Notes under the pieces: generated by a model
The model's input: only the letters and a program-made list of their open reading frames with translations
Databases searched by the model: none
What the model was told of the DNA's origin: nothing
NCBI GenBank assembly: GCA_002345825.1
Contig: DDWD01000080.1
Location: forward strand, 1-8,460
Origin: Bacteroidales bacterium UBA2295
GTDB taxonomy: Bacteria; Bacteroidota; Bacteroidia; Bacteroidales; Tenuifilaceae
Length of the DNA stretch: 8,460 nucleotides
Direction: 5' to 3'
Made by a program: the position numbers and the translations under genes
Shown here: in pieces, positions 1-7,400 of the stretch
How the letters are laid out: every line of letters begins with the position of its first letter
Position numbering within the stretch: position 1 is the stretch's first letter

Positions 1-1
1 T

Positions 2-1099
2 TTAAGCAACTTAATTATCTACAGCAATAGAAACCGAAGCTCAAAACGATGGATACTTGCAATGCTTATGGTTGTTTTTTCGGTTTGCGGTGCAACCTTT
101 GGGATGAGTGAGTCGGTACTTGTTTTTATTCTTATTACCGTGCCCTTGGCGTTAGCCCTGGGGTATGACTCCATTGTAGGAGTTTCAGTATCCTTCCTAG
201 CTGCTGGGGTTGGTTTTGCGGGTGCAATAACCAATCCGTTCACCATAGGTATAGCACAAGGCATAGCCGAAATTCCCCTTTTCAGTGGATGGGAGTATCG
301 TTTGCTCATTTGGTTTATTCTCACATCCGTGGCCGTAATCTATGTCCTTCGATACGCGAGTCGTATTGAGAAATCACCAAACTTGAGCCCCGTTTTTAGT
401 ATCGATCAGAACCGAAAATCTCAGGATGAATCGGTTGATAGTGATATGTCGTTTGGTTACCAACGAAAAGCCATTGTAATTCTTCTATTTCTCTCCTTGG
501 GCCTAATTGTTTATGGATCCGGTAGATGGAGCTGGTATATTAATGAGATTTCGGCCCTGTTCATTGCTTTGGGTATAACTAGTGCATTGATTTACCGAAT
601 GGCTATGCCAGAAGCTATTAAAGCATTTGTGGGAGGGGGTAAAGATATGCTAATGGCAGGGCTAATTATTGGTTTGGCCAAAGGATTGCTTATTATTGCT
701 ACCGATGGAAAGATTATTGGCACTATGCTTAACGCAATGGTTTCTGTTACCGATAATTTCGGACAGGTGCTGTCGGTTCAGTTAATGTTCGTTTTTCAAG
801 GCGTTCTCAATTTCTTTATCCCATCGGGTTCAGGGCAGGCCGCTTTAACTATGCCCATTATGGCGCCGCTAAGCGATTTAATTGGCGTTACCCGCCAAAC
901 GGCTGTTTTGTGCTTTCAAATGGGCGATGGGATAAATAATATGATAGTCCCAACAAGTGGCGTAACAATGGGTGTGTTATCAATGACAAACATCCCGTAT
1001 AGCAAGTGGTTTAAATGGCTTTTACCGTTGATCTTAATACTTTTTGCTCTTGCCTTGCTTTTGCTTATTCCACCAGTTTTGCTTTTTGAGTATAACTAG
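2..1099 (+). CDS. YfcC-family (DcuC-superfamily) membrane transporter, 5' truncated by window edge
   Basis: The frame is open from base 2 to a TAG stop at 1097-1099, giving 365 residues. Full-length family members have roughly 470-500, so about the first quarter lies outside the window. The ATG at 62 falls inside a membrane segment and is not the true start. YfcC-type proteins (Pfam DcuC superfamily) are polytopic inner-membrane carriers for dicarboxylates or amino acids; the substrate of this one is not established. Visible family traits are the glycine-rich re-entrant-type segment AGVGFAGAITNPFTIGIAQ in the first half, and in the second half FFIPSGSGQAALTMPIMAPL, the GDGINNMIVPTSG motif and an IPYSKWFKWLLPL ending that leads into a last hydrophobic helix (LILILFALALLLLIPPVLLF). 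A charged cytoplasmic-type linker (around nt 365-455) separates the two halves. The gene is convergent with the 1588-4071 gene; no hairpin terminator directly follows its stop. Family assignment is firm, substrate unknown. Confidence 0.92.
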   Translation, partial: LSNLIIYSNRNRSSKRWILAMLMVVFSVCGATFGMSESVLVFILITVPLALALGYDSIVGVSVSFLAAGVGFAGAITNPFTIGIAQGIAEIPLFSGWEYRLLIWFILTSVAVIYVLRYASRIEKSPNLSPVFSIDQNRKSQDESVDSDMSFGYQRKAIVILLFLSLGLIVYGSGRWSWYINEISALFIALGITSALIYRMAMPEAIKAFVGGGKDMLMAGLIIGLAKGLLIIATDGKIIGTMLNAMVSVTDNFGQVLSVQLMFVFQGVLNFFIPSGSGQAALTMPIMAPLSDLIGVTRQTAVLCFQMGDGINNMIVPTSGVTMGVLSMTNIPYSKWFKWLLPLILILFALALLLLIPPVLLFEYN

Positions 1100-1263
1100 C
1101 AGGAAGTCAACGTACAATTGAAGTTATCTTGTGGTAGTATGTATCCACCATAAAGGCCTACTGGAAGATCTTGACGGAAAGGTTTGTGTAAACAATTATC
1201 CTTATCTAAAAATCTAAACAAACCAGTATTATCATTTTCTTGAAATTGCAGGATCACTCTTAA
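1100..1263. other. Intergenic stretch with no recognised feature
   Basis: This stretch lies between the transporter stop and the palindromic element and is AT-rich without a convincing hairpin-plus-T-tract. A 70-codon minus-strand reading frame spans 1096-1308. It starts with GTG inside a palindrome, overlaps the transporter's stop, and its peptide matches no family I recognise. It could be a decayed gene remnant, but nothing in the sequence proves this. Confidence 0.4.
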
Positions 1264-1304
1264 AAACTGTTTAAATTTTATTTTTGAAAACACCCAATTA
1301 ATTG

Positions 1305-1324
1305 CCACGGGCTTCAGCTCGTGG
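1305..1324. repeat. REP-like palindrome 1 (left middle arm)
   Basis: CCACGGGCTTCAGCTCGTGG folds into a 9-bp stem (one G-T pair) with a TC loop. Apart from that wobble base it equals the reverse complement of the palindrome at 1412-1431. The GC-rich stem stands out from AT-rich surroundings. Confidence 0.8.
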
Positions 1325-1346
1325 GTTTAAACAAAGGAAAGAGTTC

Positions 1347-1360
1347 TGGGCTTTAGCCCA
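1347..1360. repeat. Short palindrome 2 (left inner arm)
   Basis: TGGGCTTTAGCCCA forms a 6-bp stem with a TT loop. It shares the GGGCT...AGCCC core of the longer palindromes. Its partner at 1377-1392 has the complementary AA loop, so the two are in opposite orientation. Confidence 0.7.
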
Positions 1361-1376
1361 ATAAGGGAGTAATTTA

Positions 1377-1392
1377 TTTGGCTAAAGCCAAA
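1377..1392. repeat. Short palindrome 3 (right inner arm)
   Basis: TTTGGCTAAAGCCAAA is a perfect 7-bp stem with an AA loop. It is the inverted counterpart of the palindrome at 1347-1360 and lies on the other side of the element's centre. Confidence 0.7.
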
Positions 1393-1411
1393 GTTAACGT
1401 CTTATTCATAT

Positions 1412-1431
1412 CCACGGGCTGAAGCCCGTGG
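1412..1431. repeat. REP-like palindrome 4 (right middle arm)
   Basis: CCACGGGCTGAAGCCCGTGG is a perfect 9-bp stem with a GA loop, the strongest hairpin in the element. The loop base order (GA here, TC at 1305-1324) shows that the two copies face each other. Both copies are flanked on the outside by AATT-type sequence followed by one base (AATTG on the left; AATTA when the right side is read on the minus strand). Confidence 0.82.
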
Positions 1432-1532
1432 TAATTTACAACCAATATGTTAGTTAAAACTTAAACAGTTTAATGGTCTTAAAATATTTATCGAAATAAT
1501 TTCTTGAAGTTTACCAACTAGTACATACGAAC

Positions 1533-1564
1533 AAAAAGAGGCTCTCATATAGAGAGCCCTTTTT
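1533..1564 (-). terminator. Rho-independent terminator of the T9SS gene, possibly bidirectional
   Basis: The stem GGCTCTC (1540-1546) pairs with GAGAGCC (1552-1558) around an ATATA loop. AAAAAG (1533-1538) and CTTTTT (1559-1564) extend it with one bulged A. It begins 24 bases past the stop codon of the minus-strand gene, and on that strand the stem is followed by TCTTTTTG, so termination of that gene is the obvious role. The plus-strand tail CTTTTTGTTT means it could also stop read-through from the transporter gene, whose stop is some 430 bp to the left. Confidence 0.85.
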
Positions 1565-1587
1565 GTTTAAGAGAAGTTATGAGTATT

Positions 1588-4071
1588 TTAATTTACTAGA
1601 AGTTTAGTAACATTAGTTTTCCCATTAACCCGTGTCCGAATAAGGTAAATCCCTTTCTTAAATTCTGTAGCATTAAGCCTAATGATGCTTTCGCCTTGGT
1701 TAACTTCTCTTGATAGGCTATAGACTTGCCTTCCAATAAGATCAACAACTTCTACTTCTGCAGTGGCAATCTTGTCAGAGTATATTGCTATATTAAAGTT
1801 ATGGTTGGCTGGATTTGGGAAAACCTTAACATCCAACAACCTCTCATTAGGTTGATAAGCACTTGTAGCTGACCCTTCAATAACCTTTATGTCATCCAAA
1901 GCGAGATATGATCCGCCACCCTCTCCAGTAATCAGTACAAAGGCAATCCAAACCGATTGATTAGCATAGCCTTGGTCGTTTAGGTTGATAGAACGACTCG
2001 AAATACCATCGCCAGGATTCCCAACGGCAGCCGACCAACTCTCATCGTTTATCGTTTGTAGAATTGTACCATTCTCTTCGAAGTAACTAACTGTTGGATC
2101 TAAGGCATCGCTCGATGGAGCTACAATCACTCTATAGGAATCAGGGTAGTTACCCGATGATGTTAATGACATTGCTTTCCAGAAAAGCGTGCTATTAGCG
2201 CCAAGGGTAATTGCTGGTAAAACTAACCAGTCATCGGTTCTGCCTTCAGCTGGCATGTCGGTGTAGTATGAACAAGCAATTGCTATATGCGTTCCATCAA
2301 ACTCTGGCCTGCCGGTTACGCCTACAATCCAAGCGCTATCGGCAAATGCTGCATCACCCTCCGATGCGGGAGTATAGCCATCGTTGTTTATAAGGGTAAA
2401 CTCTTCGGGGATTACCCTTGGAATACCCTCAAAATACTCCTGGAATAGAACGGTCTCGCTTGTTTCGGCTACGGTAACAACATACTCTTTGGTTGACTCA
2501 TCCTCGGCGCTAACGGTATAGGTAACAGCGCTGGTAAAGTCTTGGGCAACTCCGCTGGCTGGAGATATGCTTGCAAGTGGAGAAACGCCTATGGTTGGAA
2601 CTAGCGCGGTTACATTTGTTCCTGTAGGAACATTTAGGAGGATTGTTCCTTGAGCATCGTCAATATCGCCATAAACCTCTGGCTCTAAATCTTCGAATAC
2701 AAATGAAAGTATTTGCTTAGCCGAGCTAGCTGGGTTTTTACTTACGGTTACAATCCAATCCTGAGTAGGTTCACCACCCTCAGCCTCTAGGGTATAGGTT
2801 ACTGGGCTTGTAAAATCATTAGGTGTTGTCCCGCTTACCTGATTGGTTTCGCCAACCTTAGCTGTTGCACCCTCGGTTAATGTAAATGTTGATACAAGAG
2901 CAGTTAGATCGGTTGCAAAGGGAACGGCCAGCGACACGGTATGGGCTGTTTTATCGATTGTGCCATTCACCACAGGGGTTAAACCCTCGAAAGCATAGGT
3001 TAAAAATTCTGGTAGATTTGATGGGGGAGCCCACTCCTCAAAACTCCAGTTGGGTAGCAAATTAGTATCTCCTCCTCCAAGGGTAAAGCTGCCATTGTCA
3101 ATGAAAAAGTTTCCTGCACCATCCCAACTGGCAGACACATCGTAAATTCGCAGAATTACATAAGCTTTAACAGCATTTTCGGGTGTAGTGCCAGAGAGGG
3201 TGTACGTTACAAAATCTGCATTATCCTCGGTATATTCCGAAGAGGTTTCGTTAATTGTACTTTCGTCAGAATTAATAAAGACAACCCTTTGATTAACTTC
3301 TGCCCCTGGATCGTTATCAAGGATATCAAGGGAAAAATCGAAAGCGGTTGATCCGGTTACATCAAAAGTATCGCTAACAAAGTAGGGCGTTCCTGTTTCG
3401 GTAAAAGTAATTTTGGCCGAAACATAACCGTGGGTTACCTTTTCTAGCTCTGGAACTACAACCAATGGATCCCAGCCATCAGGTGAATCCTCCCACCAGT
3501 CAACAAGTGTTGAACCTTCTGGGATGTCAGGGGTTGGCCATTCTTCAAAACCAGGGTTGGCAATAAGATTACTACCACCATTCTCTGTGTAAATAGCGTT
3601 GTCGATATTAAAAGATGCTGAGCCTTCCCACGCATCAGCAACATCAACCACTCTAATTACAAGGTAAGTTTTAGCTGCATTGGCTGGTGAAGTACCTGTA
3701 AGGGTCAATGTTTGCCAAGTCTCGTTGTCAACCGTGTAGTCAGTGGTTTCATAGGTTGAGGATTCATCGTCTAGTACAAAGTATAACCGGACATTATATT
3801 CCCCACCTGCGTCGTTATCCAAAAAATCAATGGAAAAATTGTAGGCGGTGTTTGCTGTGATGTTAAATTCATCGCAAACAAACCAAGGGGTTCCCGTTTC
3901 AGTAAAAGTTATTTTTGCTGATTTTGAGCCCTCAGAATAGTTGTCAAAATCGGGAACTACACCCATGGGTTCAAAGGTTGAGGGTGAATCTTCATACCAA
4001 TAAAGGGGTTGCGCATTCAGGCTAATGCTGAAAATTGCGAGAAGTGAAATGAGTAAAATTTTTGGTTTCAT
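1588..4071 (-). CDS. Secreted modular adhesin-like protein with T9SS C-terminal sorting domain
   Basis: An 827-residue exported protein of unknown exact function. Residues 1-20 are a Sec signal peptide (cleavage likely LNA|QP). Residues 24-178 and 191-347 are two tandem beta-sandwich, carbohydrate-binding-like modules about 167 residues apart; both contain SAKITFTETGTP and end in an FEEW motif. Residues 357-444 and 453-535 look like two DUF5018-type Ig-like domains (GxID...VP...SGxxxDFTS.VTYT...V pattern). Residues 541-731 resemble the cleaved-adhesin/choice-of-anchor-J family (FEG, DDWLVLPAI, YLALDDIKV). Residues 743-827 are a type A T9SS sorting tail: VFPNPANHNFNI, GRQVYSL, KKGIYLIRT, and TKLLV near the end. 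The protein should cross the outer membrane by T9SS, lose its tail and be attached to the surface or released. No catalytic domain is seen. It is divergent from the SusC gene, so co-function is plausible but unproven. Start: ATG at 4069-4071 directly precedes the signal peptide; no Shine-Dalgarno is present. Confidence 0.92.
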   Translation of the reverse strand: MKPKILLISLLAIFSISLNAQPLYWYEDSPSTFEPMGVVPDFDNYSEGSKSAKITFTETGTPWFVCDEFNITANTAYNFSIDFLDNDAGGEYNVRLYFVLDDESSTYETTDYTVDNETWQTLTLTGTSPANAAKTYLVIRVVDVADAWEGSASFNIDNAIYTENGGSNLIANPGFEEWPTPDIPEGSTLVDWWEDSPDGWDPLVVVPELEKVTHGYVSAKITFTETGTPYFVSDTFDVTGSTAFDFSLDILDNDPGAEVNQRVVFINSDESTINETSSEYTEDNADFVTYTLSGTTPENAVKAYVILRIYDVSASWDGAGNFFIDNGSFTLGGGDTNLLPNWSFEEWAPPSNLPEFLTYAFEGLTPVVNGTIDKTAHTVSLAVPFATDLTALVSTFTLTEGATAKVGETNQVSGTTPNDFTSPVTYTLEAEGGEPTQDWIVTVSKNPASSAKQILSFVFEDLEPEVYGDIDDAQGTILLNVPTGTNVTALVPTIGVSPLASISPASGVAQDFTSAVTYTVSAEDESTKEYVVTVAETSETVLFQEYFEGIPRVIPEEFTLINNDGYTPASEGDAAFADSAWIVGVTGRPEFDGTHIAIACSYYTDMPAEGRTDDWLVLPAITLGANSTLFWKAMSLTSSGNYPDSYRVIVAPSSDALDPTVSYFEENGTILQTINDESWSAAVGNPGDGISSRSINLNDQGYANQSVWIAFVLITGEGGGSYLALDDIKVIEGSATSAYQPNERLLDVKVFPNPANHNFNIAIYSDKIATAEVEVVDLIGRQVYSLSREVNQGESIIRLNATEFKKGIYLIRTRVNGKTNVTKLLVN
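3031..4002 (-). repeat. Tandem intragenic duplication: two beta-sandwich modules of the T9SS protein
   Basis: Copy 1 occupies about 3538-4002 and copy 2 about 3031-3501. Equivalent landmarks are W-E-D-S-P (residues 25-30 and 192-197), SAKITFTETGTP (51-62 and 218-229), LDND (84-87 and 251-254) and FEEW (175-178 and 344-347). The protein repeats align almost without gaps. The DNA of the most conserved segment already differs at many third positions, so the duplication is not recent. Copy 1 has a cysteine (C66) where copy 2 has a serine (S233). Confidence 0.8.
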
Positions 4072-4266
4072 AAGCAGGTCGATTTAAGTTAATAATGGTA
4101 TTCCTCTGCTTACTAATACCTAAATGGTGATGCTAACCCTTAATTGAGCTAAAGATTTTTAACAAAAAAGTTAAAAAGGAGATTTTTGATTAAGGGGTTA
4201 ATGGGTAATTGGAGTATTAAGTACTAAAAGCCAAATTAAAATTGCTATAACAAAACTGAATACCCC
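4072..4266. promoter_or_regulatory. Divergent intergenic region that must hold both promoters
   Basis: This 195-bp AT-rich gap separates two oppositely transcribed genes, so at least one promoter for each should lie here. I searched both strands for the Bacteroidota -7 box TAnnTTTG and found no exact copy. The nearest plus-strand match is GATTTTTG at 4181-4188 (one base off), which would give a leader of about 70 bases for the SusC gene, but no TTG lies at the expected -33 spacing. Neither start codon has a Shine-Dalgarno sequence, which is normal for this phylum. Promoters are therefore inferred from gene layout and not placed. Confidence 0.5.
4134..4200. promoter_or_regulatory. Nested dyads between the divergent genes (candidate regulatory site)
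   Basis: The outer arms TAACCCTTAAT (4134-4144) and ATTAAGGGGTTA (4189-4200) are complementary apart from one extra G. Inside lies a perfect 8-bp inverted repeat, TTTTTAAC (4156-4163) and GTTAAAAA (4170-4177), around six A residues. The octamer AGATTTTT also occurs twice in direct orientation (4153-4160 and 4180-4187). The arrangement could be a binding site for a regulator of the SusC/SusD pair, or a bent or extruded A-tract structure. AT-rich composition makes some symmetry expected by chance; only the GC-containing outer arms are hard to dismiss. Confidence 0.35.
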
Positions 4267-7200
4267 ATGAAAAAACACCTTTTACTTATTCTATTATTCT
4301 GCTCATCGGTCCTTCTTGCTCAGGCCCAAACCCAGTTAACGGGTCAGGTTAAGGATGCCGTTACTGGTCAAGGCCTACCTGGTGCCACGGTTGTTGTTAA
4401 GGGAACCTCAACAGGTACCTCAACCAATGTTGATGGCAATTTTTCCATCGTTTCGCAATCAGCCAATGATATTTTGGTCTTTAGCTTTGTGGGTTACGAA
4501 TCTGCGGAAGTTCCTGTTAAGGGGAATTCAGTGTTTAACATCTCGCTTATCCCTGAGATGTTATCGCTTGACGAGATTATTGTAACCGCAATTGGTATTA
4601 AATCGGAAAAGAAATCAATTGGTTATGCAGCACAGGATGTTAAGGGTGATGAGCTAACAAGCATTCAGCAGTCGAATATTGTGAACTCCCTAAGCGGTAA
4701 AGTTGCCGGTATTGAGGTCGTAAGTTCATCGGGAACTCCAGGGGCATCGGCCAATATTGTGATTCGAGGGAGAAGTTCCCTATCGAGTAACAACTCTCCC
4801 CTTTTTATTATTGATGGCGTGCCCATGAGCAATGAGTATTCGGGCTCCTATTATGTCGATCACTCTAACCGAGCTATTGATGTGAACTCAAACGATGTAG
4901 AGTCGGTAACGGTTTTAAAAGGTGGTGCGGCAACAGCTCTTTATGGCATTAGGGCAGCCAATGGTGCTATACTCATAACAACCAAGTCGGGCAAAGGAGC
5001 CGGAGAATTCCGGAAAAATATCACCTTTAAGTCTACCCTGGGTTTCGACCAGGTAAACAAGCTGCCCGAGAAGCAGTACTTATATGCTCAGGGGAGTAAT
5101 GGAGTGTATTCCAGTAGCGCAAACACTAGCTGGGGTCCACCCATCGAAACACTGCGATATGATGGTGCAACCGACTATCTACTGAATAAGAATGGCAGAA
5201 TTGTTCCTATGGACGACCCTACAGCAACCGATATAATGGTTACCCCCTACGATAATGTCAACGATTTTTTCCAAACCGCATTAAAAAGCGACACCTACCT
5301 TAGTATGAGTGGCGGAAATACCAAAGGGAACTACTTCGCATCCGTTGGATACCTTAATCAATCAGGTATTGTTCCCAATAGTGAGTTCTCCAAGGCTTCC
5401 TTTAGGCTAACCGGTGACATTGGCCTTACAGACAATCTGAAAGTTTCAGGAACAGCTTCGTACACAAACTCAGGAGGTACCTTTTTGCAGAGGGGTAGCA
5501 ATCTTTCAGCCGTTATGGTGGGATTAATGCGTGTAACACCAACATTTGATATCACCAATGGAACCGATGATCCGGTAAACGATGTGTCTGCATATATGCT
5601 GCCCGATGGGACTCAACGTAACTACTATCCAAACTACGACAATCCCTACTGGTCAATCAATAAAAACAAGGCAACATCTGAGGTTAATCGCCTAATTGGG
5701 AATACGCAGGTTGATTACAAGATCCTTCCCTGGATGACTGCCATGTATAGGGTGGGAGTCGATTTTTATACAGATATTCGGAATAATTATCTTGATAATA
5801 ATTCTAGCGACACTGACAATGGGTACATCGATATAAGCAACTATCAGTTTAGGAGCGTTAACTCCGATTTTGTGATTACGGCCGAGAGGAACCTTAGTGA
5901 GAACCTCAAGCTAAGCATGATAGGTGGCCATAACTTCTATACCTACGATACTTACAATATTTATCAGCGAGGCGATCTGTTTATTCTGCCTGACTTTTAC
6001 GATGTTTCCAACACGGCAGAAACCTCAGGCGACGATTCAAAATCGAAGTACAAGATCGTGGGTGCTTATTACGACCTAAAGCTCGCGTACAAGAATTACC
6101 TCTTTCTCAATACCACAGGAAGAAATGACTGGTCATCAACCCTGCCCGGCGATAAAAATTCATTCTTTTATCCATCGGTAAACCTAAGCTTTATCTTTTC
6201 CGATGCTTTTGGCTTAAACGATAAGCTGCCTTTCTTCGATTACGGAAAAATTAGAGCATCATGGGCACAGGTAGGGAACGATGCTGGCCTTTACGCCCTT
6301 AACGATTACTATAGCGCCATTGATGGTGGACTGCAAGGGCAGGTAACCTATGCAACCAGAACTAGCATTGGGAATAAAAACATTCGGCCCGAGAAAACGC
6401 TATCTACTGAGATTGGGATAGATTTGAGGTTTTTTAAAAATCGGATAGGTATCGACTTTGCCTACTATACATCAAAAAGCGATGGACAAATAATATCAGT
6501 TCCCATTCCATACTCAACCGGATTTGCAAGTATGACCTTGAACTCTGGTATTGTAAGTAACAATGGTGTGGAGATTCAACTTTTTGGATCACCGCTAAAA
6601 GGGAAAGATTTTGGTTGGGATGTTCATCTCAACTTTGCCAAAAACAATAACATTGTAGAGGAGCTGCCCGAAGGCATTCCACTAATTGAATTTGCAACCA
6701 CTGGGTTAAGTAGTACCCGCTCGGTAGGTATTGAGGGACAGCCCTTTGGTGTTCTGTATGGAGGGAGATACCTTCGTAACGAGAATGGCGATATTTTAGT
6801 GGGTGACGATGGCTACCCGCTAATTGATCCTGTGGCAGGTGTAGTTGGTAATCCGAACCCCGATTTTATAATTGGTCTTCGTAATACGTTAAATTTTAAA
6901 GGCATTGTACTATCTGCATTGTTAGACATTAGGCAAGGTGGTGATGTTTACAATGGTACCCGTGGGGTTATGACATCGCTTGGAACACATAAAAATACCG
7001 AGAACCGCGAGGAGGAATTTATTTTCGACGGAATTAATGTTAATACAGGAGAACCCAACACCGTTGCTGTTAAAAAAGATAGAGACTACTACAGCAGGCA
7101 AGGTGGATTGGCTGGCCTATCGGAGGCATATATTGAGGATGGGTCCTGGATTCGCCTGCGTGAAGTGTCACTGAGCTACTCTGTCCCTAAAAAATTATTG

Positions 7201-7383
7201 GGTAAGCTGCCTATTTCTGGTTTAAACCTTGGCGTTAACGCACGAAACCTATTGCTTTTCACAGAATATCAGGGCATTGATCCCGAAACCAATCTGTCGG
7301 GAGCATCCAACAGTCTGGGGCGCGACTACTTTAATATGCCCAGCACCAGGAGTGTTGAGTTTAGCCTGCAAATTACCTACTAA
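4267..7383 (+). CDS. SusC/RagA-family TonB-linked outer-membrane transporter
   Basis: A complete 1038-residue outer-membrane barrel that imports oligomeric nutrients using TonB energy, with a SusD-type lipoprotein as its lid. Domains in order: signal peptide (1-20, cleavage likely AQA|Q); carboxypeptidase-regulatory-like domain (about 22-95, with GQVKDAVTGQGLPGATV and the GYES motif); TonB box region LDEIIVTA (101-108); plug domain (about 112-242) carrying the SusC signature PLFIIDGVPM (178-187) and SNDVESVTVLKGGAATALYG (208-227), followed by ANGAILITTKSG; then a long beta-barrel (about 250-1038). It ends in VEFSLQITY, with the terminal aromatic residue expected for BAM-dependent assembly. 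Length is typical of the family. There is no N-terminal STN domain, so direct signalling to an anti-sigma factor is unlikely. The ATG at 4267 leads straight into the signal peptide. The SusD-like gene follows after 17 bp, so the two are almost certainly co-transcribed. Substrate (glycan, peptide or other) cannot be deduced. Confidence 0.97.
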   Translation: MKKHLLLILLFCSSVLLAQAQTQLTGQVKDAVTGQGLPGATVVVKGTSTGTSTNVDGNFSIVSQSANDILVFSFVGYESAEVPVKGNSVFNISLIPEMLSLDEIIVTAIGIKSEKKSIGYAAQDVKGDELTSIQQSNIVNSLSGKVAGIEVVSSSGTPGASANIVIRGRSSLSSNNSPLFIIDGVPMSNEYSGSYYVDHSNRAIDVNSNDVESVTVLKGGAATALYGIRAANGAILITTKSGKGAGEFRKNITFKSTLGFDQVNKLPEKQYLYAQGSNGVYSSSANTSWGPPIETLRYDGATDYLLNKNGRIVPMDDPTATDIMVTPYDNVNDFFQTALKSDTYLSMSGGNTKGNYFASVGYLNQSGIVPNSEFSKASFRLTGDIGLTDNLKVSGTASYTNSGGTFLQRGSNLSAVMVGLMRVTPTFDITNGTDDPVNDVSAYMLPDGTQRNYYPNYDNPYWSINKNKATSEVNRLIGNTQVDYKILPWMTAMYRVGVDFYTDIRNNYLDNNSSDTDNGYIDISNYQFRSVNSDFVITAERNLSENLKLSMIGGHNFYTYDTYNIYQRGDLFILPDFYDVSNTAETSGDDSKSKYKIVGAYYDLKLAYKNYLFLNTTGRNDWSSTLPGDKNSFFYPSVNLSFIFSDAFGLNDKLPFFDYGKIRASWAQVGNDAGLYALNDYYSAIDGGLQGQVTYATRTSIGNKNIRPEKTLSTEIGIDLRFFKNRIGIDFAYYTSKSDGQIISVPIPYSTGFASMTLNSGIVSNNGVEIQLFGSPLKGKDFGWDVHLNFAKNNNIVEELPEGIPLIEFATTGLSSTRSVGIEGQPFGVLYGGRYLRNENGDILVGDDGYPLIDPVAGVVGNPNPDFIIGLRNTLNFKGIVLSALLDIRQGGDVYNGTRGVMTSLGTHKNTENREEEFIFDGINVNTGEPNTVAVKKDRDYYSRQGGLAGLSEAYIEDGSWIRLREVSLSYSVPKKLLGKLPISGLNLGVNARNLLLFTEYQGIDPETNLSGASNSLGRDYFNMPSTRSVEFSLQITY

Positions 7384-7400
7384 TTCAAAACTTTACAGAA

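Larger units (their letters stand above)
1264..1471. repeat. Symmetric palindromic element (REP-doublet/MITE-like), 208 bp
   Basis: Three pairs of inverted repeats are nested around one centre near base 1368. The outer arms are AAACTGTTTAAATTTTA (1264-1280) and its reverse complement at 1455-1471, with 16 of 17 bases matching. The middle pair are the GC-rich palindromes at 1305-1324 and 1412-1431; each is a hairpin itself, and the two are inverted copies with one difference. The inner pair are the short palindromes at 1347-1360 and 1377-1392. Gaps between corresponding parts are nearly equal on both sides: 24 and 23 bp between outer and middle, 22 and 19 bp between middle and inner. This matches the pattern of REP sequences arranged head to head as in BIMEs, which are mobilised by REP-associated tyrosine (IS200-like) transposases. 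No transposase is in the window, and no target duplication is evident. It sits between two convergent genes, a common REP location. Confidence 0.75.

Noticed and set aside
62..64. ATG at 62 as the transporter start
   Set aside because: The frame stays open to base 2, and the ATG falls within a hydrophobic segment of a family whose members are over 100 residues longer, so the gene is simply cut by the window edge.
19..324. Minus-strand 101-codon reading frame
   Set aside because: It lies wholly antisense to the YfcC-family transporter, whose frame shows clear family motifs across the same bases.
1131..1148. GTGG...CCAC as a terminator for the transporter gene
   Set aside because: The stem is only 4 bp with a 10-base loop and no T-tract follows.
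1305..1431. CRISPR-like array suggested by recurring GC-rich 20-mers
   Set aside because: There are only two long copies, they are inverted relative to each other and 87 bp apart, and the units between them are themselves palindromes. No regular direct repeats or spacers exist.
4181..4188. GATTTTTG as the -7 promoter box of the SusC gene
   Set aside because: It differs from TAnnTTTG at the first base and has no TTG element at the usual -33 distance; in such AT-rich sequence a near match is expected by chance.
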